Shown piece after piece: positions 45,333 to 55,800 of a DNA stretch of 64,000 nt. Source of the DNA: Pseudomonadota bacterium (GTDB lineage Bacteria > Pseudomonadota > Gammaproteobacteria > Xanthomonadales > Ahniellaceae); the NCBI GenBank assembly GCA_022843465.1, contig JALHNO010000010.1:19035-83034 (forward strand). Reading direction: 5' to 3'. A model generated the notes under the pieces. That model ran no database searches, had not been told where the DNA came from, and was given only the letters and a program-made list of their open reading frames with translations. Both the position numbers and the translations under genes were made by a program. The stretch's first letter is position 1. Each line of letters begins with the position of its first letter.

Positions 45333-48056
45333 ATGAAAGCTGTACCGCAATGGATCACCGGGCGAGTGCGCCGACTGATTCCGATGAGTTTGCTGCTGCT
45401 TGCCGGCCTGTCGCCTGCGCTGGCAGCGGATGATGCGAGTGGCGAGCGCCTCTGGCGCGATGTCGCCGAGGCGGACATTGCACAGCGCGGCGAGCGCTGG
45501 CTGCAGCCGCTGAGCTACCGTGCGCTGGCGCTGGACTACTCTGCGCTGCAGGCGCATCTGGCGCGGGCACCGATGGAAGGGCAGCTGCGCGTCGGCGAGA
45601 GCCCGCTGCGGTTTTCGCTGCCGCACCCCGATGGCTCGATGGCCACCTTTGCGGTGCTGGAATCGCCGGTGATGGAGCCGGGGCTGGCGGACAAGTATCC
45701 GACGATCAGGACTTATGTTGGCCAGGGCATTGAGGATCGCACCGCCAATCTGCGTCTGGATATCGGACCCCAGGGTTTCCACGCCCAGGTGCTGAGCGCG
45801 CGGGGTGATTACTACATCGATCCCTATCAGCTGCGCGATGTCGAGCACTATGTCGCCTACCGCAGAAAGGACATGGGCGAAAACACCAAGGGTTACCACT
45901 GCGAGGTGGAGGGCCACGATCATGCCGAAGACTTTGGCCTGAATTCGATCGTGGTGCCGAACAACCCGGCCGGTGCGAGCCTGCGCACCTACCGTACCGC
46001 GATTGCAGCGACGCCGACCTTCACTAACCACTTCGGCGGCACCGTTGTAGATGGCCTCGCCGGCCTGACCACCCTGGTCAATCGACTCAGCGGCGTCTAT
46101 GAGCGCGAGTTCTCGGTGCGCCTGATCCTGGTGGCCAACAACGATCTGATCGTCTACACGACTGCCAATCCGGGTCCGCTGCCGGATCCACCGAACAGCC
46201 CGAGTGTCCAGATCCAGACCACGATCGATACCGCGATCGGCTCGGCCAATTACGACCTCGGCCATGCCGTCGGCGGCTCGGGTGGTGGTGGTGCGATCAC
46301 CCCGCTCGGCAATGTCTGCGGTTCGTCGAAGGCGCGCGGCTTTACGGCGCTCAATCCGCCGCGTGGCGATGTCTTTGATATCGACTTTGTGGCGCACGAA
46401 CTCGGCCATCAACTCGGTGGCAGCCATACCTGGAACGGTTGTGGCGGCGGCAGCCAGTGGACCGCGTCATCGGCAATGGAGCCTGGCAGCGGTAGCACGA
46501 TCATGGGCTATGCAGGCATCTGCTCGGACAACTTGATGCCCAACAGCGACGCCTACTTTCATGCGCGCAGCTTCACCCAGATCTTCCAGATCATCAACAA
46601 CGGCGGTTCCGGCAATGGCAATACGGTTTGCGGCACGGTGACGGCGACCGGCAATCAGCCGCCGAATGTGACGACGACCGCGAACATGACCATTCCGGAG
46701 CGGACGCCCTTCCAGTTGACGGCGATTGCCAGCGATCCGGATGCCGTTGATGAGTTGACCTACAACTGGGAACAGGTGGACACCGGCGCCCAGGGCTCAC
46801 CCAGCACCACGGGCGACAATGGCACCGCGCCACTGTTCCGCTCGTTTCATGCCAGCAGTTCGCCGACGCGCATCTTCCCGTCGATCCAGTACATCCTCGA
46901 CAATGCCAATGTGCCGCCCACGACAATCTCGCTGCCACCGGCCGGCGGATCGTTCCGTCCCGGTGAGATCCTGCCCAATCCCAGCACGGGCACGCGGGTG
47001 ATGAACTTCCGGCTCACCGCGCGCGACAACCGCGCCGCGGGCGGCGGCCTGCGTCATTCGCCGAATGTGCAGGTGACCGCGGTTGCGGATGCCGGTCCGT
47101 TTGCAGTGGGCACGATCACCGGCCCGCTCGGCCAGGGCAGCAGCCAGGCGATCACCTGGACGGTGGCGAATACCGACCTCGCACCGATCAACACCACGAT
47201 GGTGAATATCCTGATCTCGCTGGATGGCGGCTACACCTTCAGCACCCTGCTGGCGAATACGCCAAACGATGGCAGCGAGACGGTCACCCTGCCGGCACTC
47301 GGTGCCGCGCGAGCACGCATCAAGGTCGAGGCTGCCAATGGCACCGGCATTGGCGCCGGCAGTACCTATTTCGATATCAATGATGCCAACTTCGCCATTA
47401 CCGATGCGGGAACAGCGCTTACGGTGACGGTTTCCACGGCGCCGGCCGACCTGATCGTCACCAAGCAGGGCTCACCGGCGCCGGTGCCGAAGAACATCGC
47501 AACCATCGCTGGTGGCAGCGCGCCCTACACGGCAACCGCGGACAGCTATCCGCCGACACCGGAAATCACCATCGAAAGCCTCTCGGTCAATGGCGGCATC
47601 GTATCGGCATCGGCGTTTGCGTCCTGCCAGGCGGCGGCGCCGAATGCGCCGAGCTTCCGGATCTATCCGGCGGTACTGAAGATCACCGATGCGGCGGGTC
47701 GCGTCGCGTCGGCGGTGTTTCCGGTCAATGTCTCGAACAATGAATTGCCCACGCTCGGTGCCTACAGCAATCAGTTGGTCGCCAATGGCAATGGCGCGGG
47801 GGTCAATCCCGCTGTTGCCCCGGCCGATCCGAATGGCAATTTCTTCGGGATGACGGTGTCGCCCACCAGCTTGCCGGGTGGTGGAACGATAAGTGTCGAT
47901 CAGATGACCGGGGCGGTGACGATCACGACCACGGCTGGCACGGTGCAGGGGACTTATCCGATTCGCGTGCACGCCGATGACAGCTGCGGCGCGCGCGCGA
48001 CCGAGCAGTTCACGCTTACGGTTTCGGATGTGCTGTTTGCAAACGGTTTCGAGTAA
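45333..48056 (+). CDS. Secreted metzincin metalloprotease (reprolysin-like) with FANGFE tail
   Basis: A 907-residue exported protease. The signal peptide ends near residue 31 (LSPALAADD). A propeptide region extends to about 200. The zinc site HELGHQLGGSH lies near residue 354 and a Met-turn candidate, STIMGYAG, follows at about 388, which defines the metzincin clan and resembles M12B proteins. Several beta-sandwich domains follow (PDAVDELTYNWEQVDTG at about 470; GSSQAITWTVANTDLAPI at about 595; ADLIVTKQGSPAPVPKN at about 710), then the end TVSDVLFANGFE. It probably degrades extracellular protein. A strong terminator follows at 48120. Confidence 0.93.
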   Translation: MKAVPQWITGRVRRLIPMSLLLLAGLSPALAADDASGERLWRDVAEADIAQRGERWLQPLSYRALALDYSALQAHLARAPMEGQLRVGESPLRFSLPHPDGSMATFAVLESPVMEPGLADKYPTIRTYVGQGIEDRTANLRLDIGPQGFHAQVLSARGDYYIDPYQLRDVEHYVAYRRKDMGENTKGYHCEVEGHDHAEDFGLNSIVVPNNPAGASLRTYRTAIAATPTFTNHFGGTVVDGLAGLTTLVNRLSGVYEREFSVRLILVANNDLIVYTTANPGPLPDPPNSPSVQIQTTIDTAIGSANYDLGHAVGGSGGGGAITPLGNVCGSSKARGFTALNPPRGDVFDIDFVAHELGHQLGGSHTWNGCGGGSQWTASSAMEPGSGSTIMGYAGICSDNLMPNSDAYFHARSFTQIFQIINNGGSGNGNTVCGTVTATGNQPPNVTTTANMTIPERTPFQLTAIASDPDAVDELTYNWEQVDTGAQGSPSTTGDNGTAPLFRSFHASSSPTRIFPSIQYILDNANVPPTTISLPPAGGSFRPGEILPNPSTGTRVMNFRLTARDNRAAGGGLRHSPNVQVTAVADAGPFAVGTITGPLGQGSSQAITWTVANTDLAPINTTMVNILISLDGGYTFSTLLANTPNDGSETVTLPALGAARARIKVEAANGTGIGAGSTYFDINDANFAITDAGTALTVTVSTAPADLIVTKQGSPAPVPKNIATIAGGSAPYTATADSYPPTPEITIESLSVNGGIVSASAFASCQAAAPNAPSFRIYPAVLKITDAAGRVASAVFPVNVSNNELPTLGAYSNQLVANGNGAGVNPAVAPADPNGNFFGMTVSPTSLPGGGTISVDQMTGAVTITTTAGTVQGTYPIRVHADDSCGARATEQFTLTVSDVLFANGFE

Positions 48057-48119
48057 GGCAGGTTGGGGACGGTCTTGATCAGGCTGTCGCCGATTTTCTG
48101 CTGCAAATGAGCACACAAG

Positions 48120-48146
48120 ACGGCCGGGAGTTCCCGGCCGTTTTTT
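48120..48146 (+). terminator. Rho-independent terminator between convergent genes
   Basis: Stem ACGGCCGGGA with TCCCGGCCGT and a very short loop, followed by six T residues. It is placed for the protease gene and lies 13 bp before the stop of the convergent small secreted protein gene. Confidence 0.92.
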
Positions 48147-48159
48147 CGTTCTGGAAAAT

Positions 48160-48738
48160 TCAATCCTTGCTTGCGCCGCGTTTGCGATAGCTGCCATCAA
48201 ACGAAGTCTGCCAGGTCGCGCCATCGTCATCCGAGGTTTGCCAGTGCTGACGGACGCTGCCATCGGCATTCGGCGTCCAGCTGAGGCGCTGCTTTTGCGG
48301 TTTGCCGTCACTGAGGTTGGGGCGTTCGCCTTCGAGCACCATGCTGTCGCCCTGCATGCCGCCGCTGAGTGAAAGCGTGCCGCCCTGGTCATCGCTCCAG
48401 AACTGGTACCAGCGTCGGGTGATGCCGTCGTAGGCGTTGTAGCTGCGGCCCTCGCCGCCGCCGGCATTGGTCCAGTGCTCGGCCAGGGTGCAGCCCTTGT
48501 TGACCAGGGTGATACGATTTTCGCCGACCTTGTTGCCCTGTGGGCCGAACACGTCCCAGTCGCCGAGCCAGAAGTCGAACTGGCGGAACGGCGCGGCCTT
48601 GCAGGTTTCACTCGGGGCGGGCATTGCCGGCGCGCTGTTGCTGGCAGCGGCCGCGGGCGGTGTCGTTGCAGGTTCGGTGGCCATGGCGGTGATGCTCCCC
48701 ACGAGACTGATACTCAGGCAGACGGCGGAAATCCTCAT
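48160..48738 (-). CDS. Secreted DUF1579-like protein
   Basis: A 192-residue protein with a signal peptide (residues 1-22, SISLVGSITAMA) and a Pro/Ala/Ser linker. The body starts FRQFDFWLGDWDVFGP, continues GENRITLVNKGCTLAEHW, YNAYDGITRRWYQFW and ends with GATWQTSFDGSYRKR, a pattern found in periplasmic proteins annotated as DUF1579 or similar, of unknown function. I start at the ATG at 48738, preceded by AGGAG; the frame upstream is Cys/Arg-rich and not protein-like. A decayed paralogue lies at 44720-45110. It is convergent with the protease gene. Confidence 0.82.
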   Translation of the reverse strand: MRISAVCLSISLVGSITAMATEPATTPPAAAASNSAPAMPAPSETCKAAPFRQFDFWLGDWDVFGPQGNKVGENRITLVNKGCTLAEHWTNAGGGEGRSYNAYDGITRRWYQFWSDDQGGTLSLSGGMQGDSMVLEGERPNLSDGKPQKQRLSWTPNADGSVRQHWQTSDDDGATWQTSFDGSYRKRGASKD

Positions 48739-48960
48739 GCGGGCTCCTGCGGATGATCGGCTGCGCACGAAGGCCGTGCACGCCAAGCATCTGCGCTGAT
48801 CCGGTCGAGCGCAAGCGCCACAGGTCAGGCAGCAGGGAAACCCAGAAGCAGCTCCGGTGCGGCGATTGCCCCGTGGCACAAGACGTCCTGCGGCTTGGCG
48901 CGCGCCAGGCGGTTTGGCGGAGCCGTTGCGATGGCATTTCAGAGACTTCCACATGGCGGC

Positions 48961-48988
48961 TTGCGCCGCTTTTTCGGGTTTGTATAGT
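48961..48988 (+). promoter_or_regulatory. Sigma70-type promoter of the 787-residue secreted protein gene
   Basis: TTGCGC at 48961-48966 and TATAGT at 48983-48988 with a 16-bp spacer, 24 bp before the ATG at 49012. An AAGGGA ribosome site lies between. Confidence 0.6.
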
Positions 48989-49011
48989 GATCATCCGCAA
49001 GGGAAAACATC

Positions 49012-51375
49012 ATGCAGATCAATTGGCGTCTGTCAGCCGTAGCGGGTTCGTGTGTATTCGTCGCCCTGATCCTGGCAGCTGGCCAGCAAGCGTCTGACTC
49101 GTCGCCCGACCGCGTGCGGATGCCGGCGCCGATTTCCGACAATCCCGGTGAGCGCGGTGATGATTTCCGCGCCCGGCGGCAGGCCTGGATCGAGCATCTG
49201 CATCGCGCGGCCCCGGATGTCGACTGGCGCCAGCAGGATGCCGCCTTCCGTGCTGCGCGCTTCGAAGTGCGCGAGCGCGAACGCGCGCTGCTTCTGCAGG
49301 CTGGCGCCACGCCGGCCGATTTGCGCAACGTTCAATTGCAGGCGATCTCGGGAACCTGGGCGGAGCGCGGCAGCAGCAACCAGGCGGGACGGGTCACCGC
49401 AGCGGCCCTGGACGCGGCGAACAATCGACTGAGCGTGCTCTCGCATGGCGGCAATGTCTGGCGCGCTTCGCGCAGCCTGCTCGACTGGACCAGTCCCAAT
49501 GATGGCGCGCGTTTTTCGCCAGTTGGCGACGGGGGATTCCTGCAGCGTCTGGCGGGCGGTAGCGGTGAACGCCTGCTGGCGGTGAGCGATGCGCCCACTG
49601 GAGTATTTCGCAGCGACAACGGCGGCCTGACCTGGACCGCCAATGCCGGTACGGCGCTCGCCAATCCCTGGTACACGGTGGGTCTGACCGCGCGCGATGA
49701 AACCCAGAACGATGTCTATCTGCTGCGCGTGCATTTCGATTCGGGTGCCGCGATGAACTGGCGGCCGCATCTGTTCTCGTCGAGCGACCGCGGCACCACC
49801 TTCACTTCGCGTGGCTTCATCGGTCAGCGCGATACCGTGTCGATTTTCTCGCCACGCTACGACTCGAGCAATGTCTATGTGCTCAGTGGCAATCAGGTAT
49901 CGACGATCACGCCGGGCACCCATGCTCTCGCCCCATTGTCGACGATTGCGCTCGGCTTCAGCCTCTCCGGCAACGAGCAGGCCGTGCTCACCGGTGGATT
50001 CTCCGGCGGGCAGGTATTCCTGTATGCGTTCTACTCGCGACCGGATACCGGCAACACCGCGGTATTCCGGTCTCTGGACGGCGGCGTCAGCTGGAGCGCG
50101 CGCACTGCGGTGCCGACCACGCTGATGACCGCCAATTCGGCCGAGTCCTCGACCAATGATCCACTGCGCGCCTATGCCGGCGGTGTCAATGCCTACCGCA
50201 CCGCCGATGGTGGCGCCAGCTGGATCCTGATCAACGACTGGACCGAATACTACGGAGCGCCGGCCAGCAAACTGCATGCGGATATCCCGAACATCGATGT
50301 CTGGCGTATCACAGGAGGGGCCGAGCGCGTCTACATCTCGACCGATGGTGGCCTGTACGAGTCGAGCGACCATGCCGCCACGGTGCAGAATCTCAATCTG
50401 AGCGGAATGAATGTTTCGCAGTACTACGGCAGCTATACCCGGCGCAGCGCGCCCTATCAGGTGCTGGTCGGCGCCCAGGATCAGGGTTACCAGAAGGCGC
50501 TGTCACCGACCGGCGGTATCGACAGCTATGTGCAGACCATCAGTGGTGACTATGCCCATCTCGAATCGGCCGATGGCGGCAACCAGGTCTGGATGGTGTA
50601 TCCGGGCTTTGCCATGGTCGATACCTCGACCACCTCGTCCACCCAGGCGGGTCTGGTCTCCTGGGACTTCGCAGCAAACAACTTCACCGGCTGGTTTTTC
50701 CTGCCTGCGCTGGCGGTCGATCCCAGCAATGCCGCGCGCATGCTGCTCGCTGGTGGCAATCTCAGTGGCAGCGGCCAGCGCCTGGTGCAACTCACCCGCA
50801 GTGGCGGCAGCATCAGTCACAGCGAGATCGGTTTTGATTTCGGGACGGCAGTGACCGCGGTGGCTTATTCCAGTGATGGCGGCACCCGCTACGCAATCAA
50901 TGACAACGCGCAGTTCTTCCGCCAGATCGGCGCCGGTGCCTGGAGCCAGATCAGCAGCGGTCTGCCGGACAATCACTTCTTCTTCGGCAATCGCATCCTG
51001 GTCGATCCGGTGACCGCAGGAAAAATCTATGTCGCCGGTGCGGGTTATTCCGGCCCCGGTGTTTATGTATCCATCAATAACGGCAACAGTTTCGTGCCGA
51101 TGAGCACTGGCCTGCCCAGCACCCTGGTGTTCGACCTCGCCATCTCCAGCAATGGCCAGCACCTGTTCGCGGCGACCGAAGTCGGGCCCTATTATTTCGA
51201 CACCAGCCTCGGCAGCTGGCAGGACATCGGCGCCCTCGGCGCGCCCGAGCAGCAGTACTGGGATGTCGATTTTGTCGACGCACAGAACACCGCGCGCTTC
51301 TCGACCTATGGCCGTGGCATCTGGGACTTTGTACTGGCGCCCCCCGGGCAGCTGTTTGCCAACGGCTTCGAGTAA
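49012..51375 (+). CDS. Secreted VPS10/BNR-type propeller protein with FANGFE tail
   Basis: A 787-residue protein. The N-terminal signal segment is residues 1-25 (VAGSCVFVALILAAG). Residues 110-770 contain repeated BNR-type blades (RSDNGGLTWTANAG, SSDRGTTFTSRG, RSLDGGVSWSART, RTADGGASWILIN, STDGGLYESSD, SINNGNSFVPMS) and the closing FSTYGRGIWDF found in sortilin/VPS10-like and xyloglucanase-like propellers. It ends APPGQLFANGFE. A glycan-binding or hydrolase role is possible, but no catalytic pair is assigned. The gene has its own promoter and follows the DUF1579-like gene in divergent orientation. Confidence 0.87.
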   Translation: MQINWRLSAVAGSCVFVALILAAGQQASDSSPDRVRMPAPISDNPGERGDDFRARRQAWIEHLHRAAPDVDWRQQDAAFRAARFEVRERERALLLQAGATPADLRNVQLQAISGTWAERGSSNQAGRVTAAALDAANNRLSVLSHGGNVWRASRSLLDWTSPNDGARFSPVGDGGFLQRLAGGSGERLLAVSDAPTGVFRSDNGGLTWTANAGTALANPWYTVGLTARDETQNDVYLLRVHFDSGAAMNWRPHLFSSSDRGTTFTSRGFIGQRDTVSIFSPRYDSSNVYVLSGNQVSTITPGTHALAPLSTIALGFSLSGNEQAVLTGGFSGGQVFLYAFYSRPDTGNTAVFRSLDGGVSWSARTAVPTTLMTANSAESSTNDPLRAYAGGVNAYRTADGGASWILINDWTEYYGAPASKLHADIPNIDVWRITGGAERVYISTDGGLYESSDHAATVQNLNLSGMNVSQYYGSYTRRSAPYQVLVGAQDQGYQKALSPTGGIDSYVQTISGDYAHLESADGGNQVWMVYPGFAMVDTSTTSSTQAGLVSWDFAANNFTGWFFLPALAVDPSNAARMLLAGGNLSGSGQRLVQLTRSGGSISHSEIGFDFGTAVTAVAYSSDGGTRYAINDNAQFFRQIGAGAWSQISSGLPDNHFFFGNRILVDPVTAGKIYVAGAGYSGPGVYVSINNGNSFVPMSTGLPSTLVFDLAISSNGQHLFAATEVGPYYFDTSLGSWQDIGALGAPEQQYWDVDFVDAQNTARFSTYGRGIWDFVLAPPGQLFANGFE

Positions 51376-51527
51376 GGCCGATTATCTTTCCGGAGCGACG
51401 CTGACTCGGTTGCAAGCGCTCTTGCCCGCTGGCCGCCCCGGCAGGCGCAGTGCGGGCGGACGGTGCAGGCTCTACAATGACGGCCTTTGCACGCCGCTTG
51501 GGCGTGCGCACTACCGGGAGAGTCACC

Positions 51528-52826
51528 ATGGCCGAACCAGTCCTTACCGCGCCCGCAGACGGCGCCAAGATCACCATTGCCAATGGCAAGTTGACGGTGC
51601 CGAACAATCCGATCATTCCCTTCATCGAAGGCGATGGCACCGGTGCCGATATCTGGCGCGCCTCGGTGAGGGTGTTCGATGCGGCAGTGGCGAAGGCCTA
51701 CAAGGGCGAGCGCAAGATCCACTGGATGGAGATCTACGCTGGCGAGAAGGCCAACAACCAGTTTGGCACCTGGCTGCCCGAGGCCACCGTGCAGGCCTGT
51801 CGCGATTATCTGGTGTCGATCAAGGGCCCGCTGACCACGCCGATCGGCGGTGGCATCCGTTCGCTCAATGTCGCCCTGCGCCAGATGCTGGATCTCTACG
51901 TCTGCCTGCGCCCGGTGCGCTGGTTCAAGGGTGTGCCCTCGCCGGTCAAGCGTCCCGACCTGGTCGACATGACCATCTTCCGCGAGAACTGCGAAGACAT
52001 CTATGCCGGCATCGAGTTCGAGGCCGGCTCCGAGGCCAACAAGAAATTCCTGACGATGTTCAAGGAAGCGTTCCCGAAGGAATACGGCAAGATCCGCTTC
52101 CCGGACTCTTCCGGTATCGGCATCAAGCCGGTATCCAGGGATGGCTCCGAGCGCCTGATCCGTGCCGCCATCGAGTACGCCATCAGCAACAAGCAGAAGT
52201 CGGTGACCCTGGTACACAAGGGCAACATCATGAAGTTCACCGAAGGCGCCTTCCGCAACTGGGGCTATGCCCTGGCCGAGCGCGATTTCGCCGATCAGGT
52301 TTATACCTGGGACCAGTGGGAACGCACCAAGGCAGCGAAGGGCGAGGCCGAGGCCAATGCCGAACAGAAGGCAGCGGTTGCCGCCGGCAAGGTCATCATC
52401 AAGGATGCCATCGCCGATATCACCCTGCAGCAGGTGCTGACGCGGCCGGAAGATTTCGACGTGATCGCCACCCTCAATCTCAACGGCGACTATCTCAGCG
52501 ATGCGCTCGCCGCGCAGATCGGCGGCATCGGCATCGCACCGGGTGGCAATGTCAACTACGTCACCGGGCATGCGGTATTCGAGGCGACCCACGGCACGGC
52601 GCCGAAGTATGCCAATCTCGACAAGGTCAATCCCGGCTCGGTGGTGCTGTCGGGCGAGATGATGCTGCGTTACATGGGTTGGACGGAAGCGGCCGATTCC
52701 ATCATCCAGGCGATGGATGTCGCGATCGGCAACAAGAAGGTGACCTATGATTTCGCCCGCCTGATGGAAGGCGCGACCGAGATCAAGTGTTCCGAGTTCG
52801 CCGACGAGTTGATCAAGGCGCTCTGA
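51528..52826 (+). CDS. icd: NADP-dependent isocitrate dehydrogenase
   Basis: A 432-residue enzyme of the TCA cycle that oxidises isocitrate to 2-oxoglutarate. [14 protein letters not shown], the substrate block [21 protein letters not shown], the [16 protein letters not shown] block with conserved Arg and Asn, and [14 protein letters not shown] with [12 protein letters not shown] are as in the E. coli-type dimeric enzyme. In LNVALRQ the Ser that E. coli phosphorylates is the Ser of the preceding RSLNVALRQ. The start ATG at 51528 has GGGAGA upstream; an in-frame upstream region is not family-like. A TACAAT box at 51473 may be a minus-10 element. Confidence 0.96.
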   Translation: MAEPVLTAPADGAKITIANGKLTVPNNPIIPFIEGDGTGADIWRASVRVFDAAVAKAYKGERKIHWMEIYAGEKANNQFGTWLPEATVQACRDYLVSIKGPLTTPIGGGIRSLNVALRQMLDLYVCLRPVRWFKGVPSPVKRPDLVDMTIFRENCEDIYAGIEFEAGSEANKKFLTMFKEAFPKEYGKIRFPDSSGIGIKPVSRDGSERLIRAAIEYAISNKQKSVTLVHKGNIMKFTEGAFRNWGYALAERDFADQVYTWDQWERTKAAKGEAEANAEQKAAVAAGKVIIKDAIADITLQQVLTRPEDFDVIATLNLNGDYLSDALAAQIGGIGIAPGGNVNYVTGHAVFEATHGTAPKYANLDKVNPGSVVLSGEMMLRYMGWTEAADSIIQAMDVAIGNKKVTYDFARLMEGATEIKCSEFADELIKAL

Positions 52827-52859
52827 TCAACGTGCCCGACCGGCCATGCGCTGCGGCGC

Positions 52860-55800
52860 ATGGCCGCCACTGCCGGAGGCGCGTGGGTGTCCAAGTCACA
52901 AAAGGGCGTAGCGCCCGAGTCACAGCTGGTCGCCAGCTACCAGGCGCTCGATGACGACAATCAGATGCTTGTCGAGGCGCTCTGCCTTGGCGACCGCGGA
53001 ATCCTGTTTTCTGCGCTGAGCACACTGATCAGCAGCCTGCAGCCGAAATCGGCATGGCGCACTGCGACGCAGAAGCACATCAAGGAGGTGCTGGCCGCGC
53101 TGCCGCAATTTGTCGCTGCTTCGAATTCCAGCCACGTGGTACCCGTCGACAGTCCACTGCTGCGCAGCGCGATCGCATCGCGGATGATCGCCAGTGGTCG
53201 TGTGGAAGCCTGGGTGTCGGCCTGTCGCAATGCCCACGTCAGGATTGCCCAGTACGAAAATGTGCTCGATCGTCCGGCCGTGGAGCAGCGCCTGCAGGTT
53301 GCCGGACTCTATGCCGGTCTGGATCCTGACCTGGCCGTGTTCCAGCGCTACTTCGGTGCGTTCACTCCGATGAGCCCGCCGCTGCTGCTGGTCACACGGG
53401 CTGCCTTGCACAGTGACGTGATGATGGCCCTGCATCCCACCACGCGTGCGCTTGCGGTGGCAGCACAACTGATGGCGCAGCTGGATGCGCCGGACGCTCA
53501 TGCCTCCGAGTGGCTCAAGATCGCTCGTGGAATGCTGGGTGTCAGCAAGCACGCAGATCCGTCGCTGCTTGAGGGCATTCTGGCGCACGAGACCCGGCGC
53601 GGCACGCTGCAGTTGTTCGCCGAGCGGGGCTCGCATACCCCGATTCAGGAGCTGTTGCAGCGCGCCTTCGATGCTGCGATCGGCGGTGAGCCGCCGGCAC
53701 GGGTCGCCGAGCCGCTGGAGCAGTCGCTGAAACTGGTGCGCCGGCAATTCGGCTCGACCAGCTGGCATCAGGACATGTTCGCCCTGCTGTATATGGCCTG
53801 CATCACCGCGCTCGACACGCCTGACATGCGCAAGCGGCGGGCACAGCTGGCGAAGCTCGACACCAGTGGTTTCGACGGTTTTGCGATCTATTGCTGGCAG
53901 CTGTTCATCGCCGCGCGCAGCGCCGGCAAGATCATGAAGGAGCCGCAGCTGCACGCGCAGACACCGGCGCATCATTGCTGGTGGTTGGCGGTCCTGCTGA
54001 CCTGGTCCAAGGTTTCGTTCAGCGATGCCTTGCGCGACGCACTGCGTCAGCATCTGGATCAGGCGCAGGAAGCAGGCTGGAATCTGCTGGCCGCCCAGTT
54101 GGCACAGGTGCTCGGCGACACCCGCCCGGGCCTGCCGACATCGGCCCTGAGGCTGGTCGACTGGTGCCGCCCGCAGGGTGCCTGGGAGAGCGCGCTACAG
54201 GCGATCGGTGCCCTGGTGCGCCATCAGAGAGCAGGCGCCGACAGCAGCGGATCGACCAGCCATTCCCGCATCCAGGTGCGGGTTGCGTGCTATCACGGCC
54301 TGGTGTTCCTGCGGCTGTTCGAACAGCGCCAGCAGGCCAAGGGCTTCAGTGCCGGGCGTCAGGTGGCCTCCGCGCGGCAGGTGGTGGACGCGATGCAGCG
54401 CATCGAGCCGGGCGACAATTCCGATCGCCGCCTGTTGCAGGCCTATGCGGCCGATCTCGGTTCTGCCGGATACTTCAATAACGAAAGGGTGGGCGATAGC
54501 CGCACCGCGCAGGCGCTGATCGGTCATCCGCATGTAGTGGACGAGGCGAAGCCGGAACGTGCCATTGCCGTTGTCGCCGGCGATGTCCGCTTGCAGGCGC
54601 GACGCGGTGATGATGGCCGTGTTGACCTGCGTCTGTCCAGGCCGATCCCGAGTGGCAGCAAGGGGATGCTTGAGCTGAAGGATGGCAAGCTGCACGTCTA
54701 TCGATTCGATGACACCCTGCAGGGTCTGGCGCGCATCGTCGGCGAAGGCCTGCGCCTGCCACCGGAAGCGGTTGCACCCCTGCTCGATGTGCTGCCCGAG
54801 CTCTCCCAGCGCGTCAAGCTCGATACCGATCTGGCTTCCTTCGGCGTGCGCGAAGCCATCGCCGACGGCCAGCTCTACGCCCAGCTCGACCCGATCGCGG
54901 ATGGCCTGCGGCTACGCCTGGTGGTTCGTCCCTTCGGGCCCGATAGCGCGGCGCATGGCCTCGGCACCGGCGCCGAGACGGTGATGGCAACGGTGAATGG
55001 AGAGCCGCATCGTGCGCAACGCCAGCTCGCCGCCGAGCGCGAGGCGGGTCGCCAGCTGGGTCTGCTGTGTCCGGGACTGGATGGGCTGGATCTGTCCGAG
55101 CCGATCGAGGTGCGCGATCCCGAGGCTGCACTGGCACTGGTCGAAGGGCTGCAGGCGGCAGGCAGTGCCCTGGTGCTGGAATGGCCGACCGGCAAGCAAC
55201 TGCGCATCGGCAAGGCGCGCGACGACAAGTCGCTGACGCTGACCGTCAAGCGTCAGCGTGACTGGTTCAGCGCCGAGGGTGGACTGGCGATGGATGACGG
55301 CAGCGTGGTCGCCCTCAGTGAAATCCTCAGGCAGCTGCCTTCGGCGAGGGGACGCTATCTGCGTCTGGATGGTGAGCGCATCATCGCCCTCGAAGGTGAA
55401 CTGCGTCGGCGTCTTGAACTGCTGCAGGGCTTCGCCGATGACAACGGCAAGCTCACGGTCAGCGCCGTGGCCGCACCGATCTTCGCCGAGGCACTCGACG
55501 AACAGGATGAGATCGACAACAAGTTTCGCGACCAGCTCAAGCGGATCAACCGTGCCCAGCAGCGGGTCGCCGCGATCCCGGGGGATTTTCAGGCCGAGCT
55601 GCGTGACTATCAGCTCGACGGCTTTCGTTTTCTGATGCGACTGGCCGACTGGGGCGCCGGTGCCTGTCTGGCCGACGACATGGGCCTCGGCAAGACGGTG
55701 CAGGCGCTGGCGATGTTGACGGCACGCGCCGCAGAGGGCCCGGCCCTGGTACTGGCGCCGACCAGTGTCGTCGGCAACTGGCGGCGCGAAGCGCTGCGCT

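Noticed and set aside
45012..46427. 471-codon open frame on the minus strand
   Set aside because: Antisense to the metzincin protease gene; no domain or start signal.
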